From assembly GCA_964531715.1 (NCBI GenBank), contig CAZHEE010000001.1, forward strand, positions 124,001-188,000: a DNA stretch of 64,000 nucleotides, given 5' to 3'. The stretch is from UBA1664 sp964531715 (GTDB lineage: Bacteria > Pseudomonadota > Alphaproteobacteria > Micavibrionales > UBA1664). This document shows positions 59,458-64,000 of the stretch, in pieces. Under the pieces are notes generated by a model. It saw nothing but the letters and a program-made list of their open reading frames with translations, was not told the origin of the DNA and made no database searches. Both the position numbers and the translations under genes were made by a program. Numbering within the stretch: the stretch's first letter is position 1; every line of letters starts with the position of its first letter.

Positions 59458-60081
59458 ATGAACAAAAAAACCATTATTCTAGCAGGTGCGGAAATTAATG
59501 ATTATGAGTGGCTGTATGAGCAAACATCTCATGCTGAGACTATTATTTGCGCCGATAGCGGCCTGCATCATGCTCAAAAAATCGGCATAATACCACATAA
59601 AATTATCGGTGATTTTGATTCTGTCAATGCGGATTTATTAAAAGCCTTTGAAGGCAAGGCCGAGATTATTCTCAACCCTGACCAATATGCCACCGATTTA
59701 ATGAAGGCTCTTGATATCGCGCCTGATAATGCAAGAATTGATATTTACGGCGCGGTCGGGCAACGCGCAGACCACGATTTTTCAAATATTCTGATTATGA
59801 TGACCCATCCGCGCGGATGTGACAGCATCCTCCACACACAGCATGATTTACGATGCGTTATAAAGCGAGAAACGACATTTCCTTGCTCTATCGGTGATAT
59901 GTTCGGCGTGTTTCCCCTCGAACCGACATCAGGATTACATTATCAAGGCCTTCAATGGCCTGACGATGGTTTAGATGAACCTCATGCATTCGGTTGGAAT
60001 GGGTCTTGTAATCCTGCAATAGCGGATGAAGTGACTATTTCACTCAGCTCTGGCGCAGTTTTGGTAACACAGAGTTATTAA
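59458..60081 (+). CDS. thiN: Thiamine pyrophosphokinase
   Basis: This enzyme makes thiamine pyrophosphate from thiamine and ATP. The 207-aa protein has the signatures ICADSGLHHAQKIGIIPHKI, IGDFDSVN, NPDQYATDLMKALD and GAVGQRADHDFSNI. It stands alone between two palindromic elements. No thi-box riboswitch was recognised; its leader is largely the family A element. Confidence 0.92.
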   Translation: MNKKTIILAGAEINDYEWLYEQTSHAETIICADSGLHHAQKIGIIPHKIIGDFDSVNADLLKAFEGKAEIILNPDQYATDLMKALDIAPDNARIDIYGAVGQRADHDFSNILIMMTHPRGCDSILHTQHDLRCVIKRETTFPCSIGDMFGVFPLEPTSGLHYQGLQWPDDGLDEPHAFGWNGSCNPAIADEVTISLSSGAVLVTQSY

Positions 60082-60088
60082 TGATACC

Positions 60089-60173
60089 GTCATTACACTT
60101 TTTTGATAGAAAATACGTGTAATCCATACTGTATTTCTGGATTGCACGTATTGCGTTGCAAACGTGCAATGAC
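60089..60173. repeat. Family F palindromic element
   Basis: It begins GTCATTACACTTTTTTGATA and ends GCAAACGTGCAATGAC, with ACGTGTAATCC and GGATTGCACGT inside. It lies between the convergent thiN and trmFO. Confidence 0.75.
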
Positions 60174-60188
60174 GAATTTTTTTAAAGC

Positions 60189-61649
60189 TTAAGCCGCTTT
60201 TGAAATTTCTAAATCACTCAACCATGATTGCATATCCGTTAAGGCGCGCTTTGCCATCGCTTTTTTACGCTCCAAGCCCTTCACACTTTTACCGCGTTCG
60301 TTGCGAACTTCCATTGGAGGCATCAAACCGAAATTAATATTCATCGGCTGGAATGTTTCCGCATTGGCCTCACCCGTAATATGCGCCAGAAGTGAACCGA
60401 CCGCACTTGTCCGCGGCGGGAGCTCTGGTAGCAACCCCAGACATTCATAAGCCGCAAACCGCCCGACCATCATCCCGACAGAGGCGGATTCAATATACCC
60501 CTCACACCCCGTGATTTGCCCCGCAAAGCGGATGGTTTGATGATTTTGACTCTCACCCTGTCTCACTTCGTTCGACTTTCCCTCTCCCTTAAGGGAGAGG
60601 GTGGCTGAGCCGACAGGCGAAGTCGGGTGAGGGCTCAACCGCAACGTCTCATCCAGCAATTTTGGTGAGTTAATAAACGTGTTCCTATGAATACCGCCGA
60701 GCCTTGCAAACTCGGCATTTTCCAAGCCCGGAATAGTGCGAAACACCTCAATCTGGGCGCCGTATTTCATCTTTGTCTGAAACCCGACAATATTAAATAA
60801 CGTACCTTGCTTATTATCCTGCCGTAACTGCACAACCGCGTAAGGTTGCTCATCACTATGCGGATTAGTGAGACCAACTGGCTTCATCGGACCGAAAGAA
60901 AGCGTTTCTTTTCCACGCTCCGCCATCACCTCAATCGGCATGCAGCCCTCAAAATAAGGCGTATTTTTCTCCCATTCCTTAAACTCCATCTTCTCCGCGG
61001 CAATCAGCGCGTCAATAAAGTCGTAATATTGCGCTTTTGTCATGGGGCAGTTGATATAATCTTTCCCATTTCCATGCGCGGTTACCTTATCATAGCGCGA
61101 TTGCATCCACGCCTTTGACATGTCAATCGAGTCGAAATGCACAATCGGCGCAAGCGCATCGAAAAAGGCAAGCTCATCCTCACCCGTCCGCGCCTTGATC
61201 CAATCGGCCAAGGGGTCGGAAGTAAGAGGCCCTGTTGCGATGATCACCTGCCCCCAGTCCTTGGGGATGTCCGTGACCTCATTACGGTCGATTGTAATAA
61301 GCGGATGTGCCTCTAAAGTCTGTGTGACATCTGCCGAGAAATGATCGCGATCAACCGCCAAGGCTCCCCCGGCGGGAAGCGCATGCTTGTCGCCCTTTTC
61401 CAATATAATTGAATGACATAGCCGCATTTCCTCATGTAGGACGCCAACGGCATTCGCCTCCTTATCATCACTGCGGAATGAGTTTGAGCAGACCAGCTCC
61501 GCCAAGCTATCGGTTTTATGCGCATCGGTTTTGCGCACAGGGCGCATTTCGTGAAGAATGACAGGAACACCAAGCTGAACAGCCTGCCACGCGGCCTCAC
61601 TCCCCGCCATTCCGCCGCCTATAATGTGAATTGGGTTTTTGGTTGTCAT
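60189..61649 (-). CDS. trmFO: Methylenetetrahydrofolate-tRNA uracil-54 methyltransferase TrmFO with in-frame insertion
   Basis: TrmFO uses folate and FAD to make ribothymidine 54 in tRNAs. The FAD motif IIGGGMAGSEAAWQAVQLGV is at the N-terminus, and NSFRSDDKEANAVGVLHEEM and FAGQITGCEGYIESASVGMM are family hallmarks. Residues about 338-367 (SPHPTSPVGSATLSLKGEGK onward) are a translated family E palindrome just before IRFAGQITG. The 486-aa product is longer than usual because of it. Its ATG overlaps the stop of the upstream unknown gene (ATGA). Confidence 0.95.
   Translation of the reverse strand: MTTKNPIHIIGGGMAGSEAAWQAVQLGVPVILHEMRPVRKTDAHKTDSLAELVCSNSFRSDDKEANAVGVLHEEMRLCHSIILEKGDKHALPAGGALAVDRDHFSADVTQTLEAHPLITIDRNEVTDIPKDWGQVIIATGPLTSDPLADWIKARTGEDELAFFDALAPIVHFDSIDMSKAWMQSRYDKVTAHGNGKDYINCPMTKAQYYDFIDALIAAEKMEFKEWEKNTPYFEGCMPIEVMAERGKETLSFGPMKPVGLTNPHSDEQPYAVVQLRQDNKQGTLFNIVGFQTKMKYGAQIEVFRTIPGLENAEFARLGGIHRNTFINSPKLLDETLRLSPHPTSPVGSATLSLKGEGKSNEVRQGESQNHQTIRFAGQITGCEGYIESASVGMMVGRFAAYECLGLLPELPPRTSAVGSLLAHITGEANAETFQPMNINFGLMPPMEVRNERGKSVKGLERKKAMAKRALTDMQSWLSDLEISKAA
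60549..60636. repeat. Family E palindromic element inside trmFO
   Basis: On the plus strand it runs from ACTCTCACCCTGTCTCACTT through CCCTCTCCCTTAAGGGAGAG to AGTCGGGTGAGGGCT. CTCTCACCC and GGGTGAGGG form the ends and CCCTCTCCC/GGGAGAGGG the central stem. It is translated in-frame. Confidence 0.8.
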
Positions 61650-62575
61650 GAAACTCTAGCTATCATAGGAGATGTTCTTTGTGCAACAGAATCTATTCCC
61701 AACTTTCTAAGAAGCCTTCTGTTTTGCTGAACCGTCATGTTATACGCTGCCAAATCTGGAAGACTATCAAAATGGGGATGCGCTTCATCAGTATAATCTT
61801 GTGCAACTGTATGCATTTTGCTTCTATCAAATTTTTTACCCTGTTTTAGTATTGGATTTTCAACAATACATTTAATCGCTTCTGCAAGATATGACGTTAT
61901 ATTTTTAACAACTTTTGAATTTGGATTAGTTTGTATAGGATAATACGGGTAACTTAGCCCCTTTAATTCTAAAATCGCTTTCGAGGCACAATATGCACCT
62001 CTTGTATTTGCTTGTGTCAAAAAGCCCGACAAGCTATCTCTGTCACATAAATCAACTACAGCTTGAGCTTCAATCCATATTCTTTGCTCATCTCTATTTA
62101 GCTCTTGAAAACCAGGATGGCAATGAGACCGTGATAATTGAACTGCAGCTTGTTCAATAGCATTTTTAAGTCGATGATTTACATCCCATGTATAATTGAA
62201 AATCTTAAAAAGTTCTAATGCTAATCTTGATTGTTCAATCGCAAATTGCCCCCACTCTGAAGGTTGTAATGAATATGGCCTTAACAATCTTGCGGAACGA
62301 CTAACTGCACAGTCCAATGTTTCAATTTTATCATCAGAAGGCTCAGCCAAATATATTTCATCACCTAGCCATTTGATCAAAAAATCCATAGTGGATAAAT
62401 GATACCCAACTCCTGCAAAATGCATACGTAAGTCGCCTTTCACTTCAGGTTTCCAATTACCTGCTTTCCATTTACCGTCTGATAAAATAACAGGCTTATC
62501 CCATTGCGTATTGCCTGAAACATCATGAAAATTATGGACTGATGTTGCTCGCGCTTTTGTGCATTTAAAATACAT
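61646..62575 (-). CDS. Unknown protein, partner of the avidin-family gene
   Basis: The 309-aa product is not recognised. It lacks a signal peptide and membrane segments and appears mainly helical, with Trp- and His-rich patches (HFAGVGYHLSTMDFLIKWLG, CHPGFQELNRDEQRIWIEAQ). It has several cysteines. It starts 2 bp after the avidin-family gene and its TGA overlaps the trmFO ATG, so the three are likely translated from one transcript. It appears less GC-rich than neighbouring housekeeping genes, suggesting transfer. Confidence 0.6.
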   Translation of the reverse strand: MYFKCTKARATSVHNFHDVSGNTQWDKPVILSDGKWKAGNWKPEVKGDLRMHFAGVGYHLSTMDFLIKWLGDEIYLAEPSDDKIETLDCAVSRSARLLRPYSLQPSEWGQFAIEQSRLALELFKIFNYTWDVNHRLKNAIEQAAVQLSRSHCHPGFQELNRDEQRIWIEAQAVVDLCDRDSLSGFLTQANTRGAYCASKAILELKGLSYPYYPIQTNPNSKVVKNITSYLAEAIKCIVENPILKQGKKFDRSKMHTVAQDYTDEAHPHFDSLPDLAAYNMTVQQNRRLLRKLGIDSVAQRTSPMIARVS

Positions 62576-62577
62576 AT

Positions 62578-62940
62578 TTAATTCCCAGTATGTTTAAATA
62601 TATCAACACCTGTTAGAAATGTATTCCAAAGTTGTGTTTCTCTATTTTGACTTTCATCTTCATAGGCGCGCGCTAAATGCCAAAAGCATTTTATATAGTT
62701 TAAATTTCTTTCTTCATCCAAGACCAGACGCCCGCACCAAGAAGTAATCGACCTGTGGTTTTCCCAACTAACAACAAAATTAATCAAATTTTGATTTACA
62801 AAGCCATGCATAGAAAACCATCTATCTAGAGTTTTCTTAGGGCTATTTGTTTTATAAGAGCCAGAAAGAATGCCGTTTTCAATTTTTTCTAAATTTAAAA
62901 GAGAACCATTCTCATTCTTCCAAATTCCTACTTTAATCAT
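62578..62940 (-). CDS. Avidin-family biotin-binding protein
   Basis: The 120-aa protein follows the streptavidin pattern. From the ATG at 62940, the biotin contacts align as Asn9, Ser13, Tyr29, Thr31 (Ser45 in streptavidin), Trp59, Ser64, Thr66, Trp68, Trp87, Trp105 and Asp113. Key segments are IWKNENGS, LSGSYKTN, SWENHRSITSWCGR and WNTFLTGVDIF. The N23-S27-Y43 spacing and the W120-D128 spacing of streptavidin are kept exactly. It has no signal peptide, unlike most bacterial avidins, so a cytoplasmic location is likely. It is coupled to the unknown gene at 61646. Confidence 0.75.
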   Translation of the reverse strand: MIKVGIWKNENGSLLNLEKIENGILSGSYKTNSPKKTLDRWFSMHGFVNQNLINFVVSWENHRSITSWCGRLVLDEERNLNYIKCFWHLARAYEDESQNRETQLWNTFLTGVDIFKHTGN

Positions 62941-63025
62941 CTGAAGCACCTAAATTTAATTATGAAATTTATATAGAGAAGATAGAGTCAAATGTCCAAA
63001 AATAATTATTCACACTTTTTGAATC

Positions 63026-64000
63026 TTAAAACCATTTAAGGAATTTGAAAATCAGGCTGACCAGCGCGATAAAACCTAGACAGGTTGCTGTAACAATCCA
63101 GAAGGCGGCATTATAATCCGCGCCGGGCATACCCCCGACATTAATCCCGAGCAAGCCCGTCAAAAAACCGAGCGGTAGAAATATCGCGGCGATAATTGAG
63201 AGCAAATACATATTTTTATTCATTTTATCGGCAAGAATGCTCGATAATTCATCTTTAATAACTTGAGCGCGTTCCCGCACGGCGTCCAGTTCCTCAACAT
63301 AGCGGAGCACGCGATCATAATTCTCATTTATCCGCCGTTTATGTTCAGCCTCAAGCCATGGCAGGGAAGAGCTTCGCATTGCCGACATGACCTCTTTTTG
63401 AGGTGCAATGTAACGGCGTAGAATTATAGCCTTTTTCCTGATATCGACAATATCATGGCGAAACCGCACATCGGCACTGCCTAAGATCGCTTCTTCAACG
63501 TTATCTGTTCGCTCATCCAACTCGAGCATAACTGGTTCCATCCTTTGAAACAGCCGCGTTGTCAAAGCCACAAAAAAATCGGCGGCATCATATGGGCCTT
63601 TGCCTGCTTCAAGCCTATCGCGAATATCCTGAACAGCCTTGAGCGGCCTGAACTGGGTTGAGATAATGCGGTTTTCATCAATCCAGAAACGGATTGAAAT
63701 CATGTCTTCAGGCTCAGCATTATCGTTCAAATTGACCCCGCGCAAAATGACCAGCGCACCGCCCTCATGTTCGGTCACGCGCGGGCGCGTTTCTTCCGCC
63801 AGCAAAGCTTCACGGATAAGCGGGTCAAGGTAGGCAAGATTGTTTTTTAACCAGCTCATTGTCTCAGGCGCGGCGGCATCCATATGAAGCCATGCCATCT
63901 GCTTTGCGTTTATAGTATCGATAATTGCCTGGCCGGAAAGTACTTCGCCACGTCCTTTACCATTAAAGCCGTAAGCACTGATAATGAAATCAGTAGGGTT
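63026..64000 (-). CDS. zntB: ZntB/CorA-family metal transporter, 5' end beyond the window
   Basis: The frame is open from the stop at 63026 to the window edge; the stretch before Met at 63898 reads FIISAYGFNGKGRGEVLSGQ and matches the usual N-terminal region, so the start lies outside. The cytoplasmic funnel contains ALLAEETRPRV and ISTQFRPLKAVQDIRDR. Two C-terminal helices have the pore signature GLLGINVGGMPG, the ZntB variant of CorA's GMN region. It probably carries zinc or magnesium ions across the inner membrane. Confidence 0.9.
   Translation of the reverse strand, partial: NPTDFIISAYGFNGKGRGEVLSGQAIIDTINAKQMAWLHMDAAAPETMSWLKNNLAYLDPLIREALLAEETRPRVTEHEGGALVILRGVNLNDNAEPEDMISIRFWIDENRIISTQFRPLKAVQDIRDRLEAGKGPYDAADFFVALTTRLFQRMEPVMLELDERTDNVEEAILGSADVRFRHDIVDIRKKAIILRRYIAPQKEVMSAMRSSSLPWLEAEHKRRINENYDRVLRYVEELDAVRERAQVIKDELSSILADKMNKNMYLLSIIAAIFLPLGFLTGLLGINVGGMPGADYNAAFWIVTATCLGFIALVSLIFKFLKWF

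Overview
The window looks like the chromosome of a free-living alphaproteobacterium of moderate GC. The evidence is the gene content and order: a CcrM-type GANTC methyltransferase, lgt followed by a MidA-family gene, mutY/dciA-like gene/DsbA/smc, split F0 subunits b' and b after atpI-atpB-atpE, ornithine-lipid genes olsB-olsA, and rplU-rpmA-obg. The exact order or family cannot be fixed from the sequence alone; a deep-branching lineage is plausible.

Layout. 1-8.9 kb: proteostasis genes (start of lon, clpP, tig; no clpX between clpP and lon), gpmA, pnp, a glycerophosphodiesterase, an S49 protease and a TrmN6-like methyltransferase. 9-20.6 kb: polyprenyl synthase, rplU, rpmA, obg, pepN, rnhB, ccrM, lgt, midA, a secreted hypothetical and mutY. 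20.6-36 kb: dciA-like gene, efp, an inositol monophosphatase, an OmpA-like protein, DsbA, smc, the F0 operon, nadD-rsfS-rlmH-envC-ctpA-yibQ-rppH. 36-44.5 kb (minus strand): parvulin, mutT, a methyltransferase, an OmpA-like protein, olsBA, tolR-tolA-tolB (no tolQ or pal). 44.6-55 kb: secA, then on the minus strand fabH-plsX-rpmF and secF/secD-yajC (split by an alpha/beta hydrolase) and sodB. 55-64 kb: a short SQS/PSY-like gene, a decayed Tat-signal gene, nadE, gltX, a thiamine pyrophosphokinase, trmFO, an avidin-family gene with an unknown partner, and a zntB running off the window end. No rRNA, tRNA or CRISPR array was seen.

The most striking feature is a dense load of palindromic repeat elements, more than 20 copies in several families. 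Five families share the same ends, GTCAT...ATGAC. Copies sit in-frame inside conserved genes (pepN, midA, trmFO, and a half copy in nadE), supply the 3' end of rnhB, and lie just before the starts of obg, dsbA, gltX and thiN. Two larger versions of about 350-360 bp consist of nothing but a small GIY-YIG nuclease gene between such palindromes. One lies between rpmA and obg with perfect 27-bp terminal inverted repeats. The other lies between tolA and tolB and provides tolB with its ribosome binding site, its start codon and its first codons. My inference is that the GIY-YIG genes are the autonomous form and the solo palindromes the non-autonomous form of one mobile family, comparable in logic to REP/RAYT pairs and in effect to Rickettsia palindromic elements.

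Other points of interest are an avidin-family protein keeping essentially all biotin-contact positions, co-directional with an unknown gene coupled to trmFO, and a cluster of four GANTC sites directly at the ccrM start.
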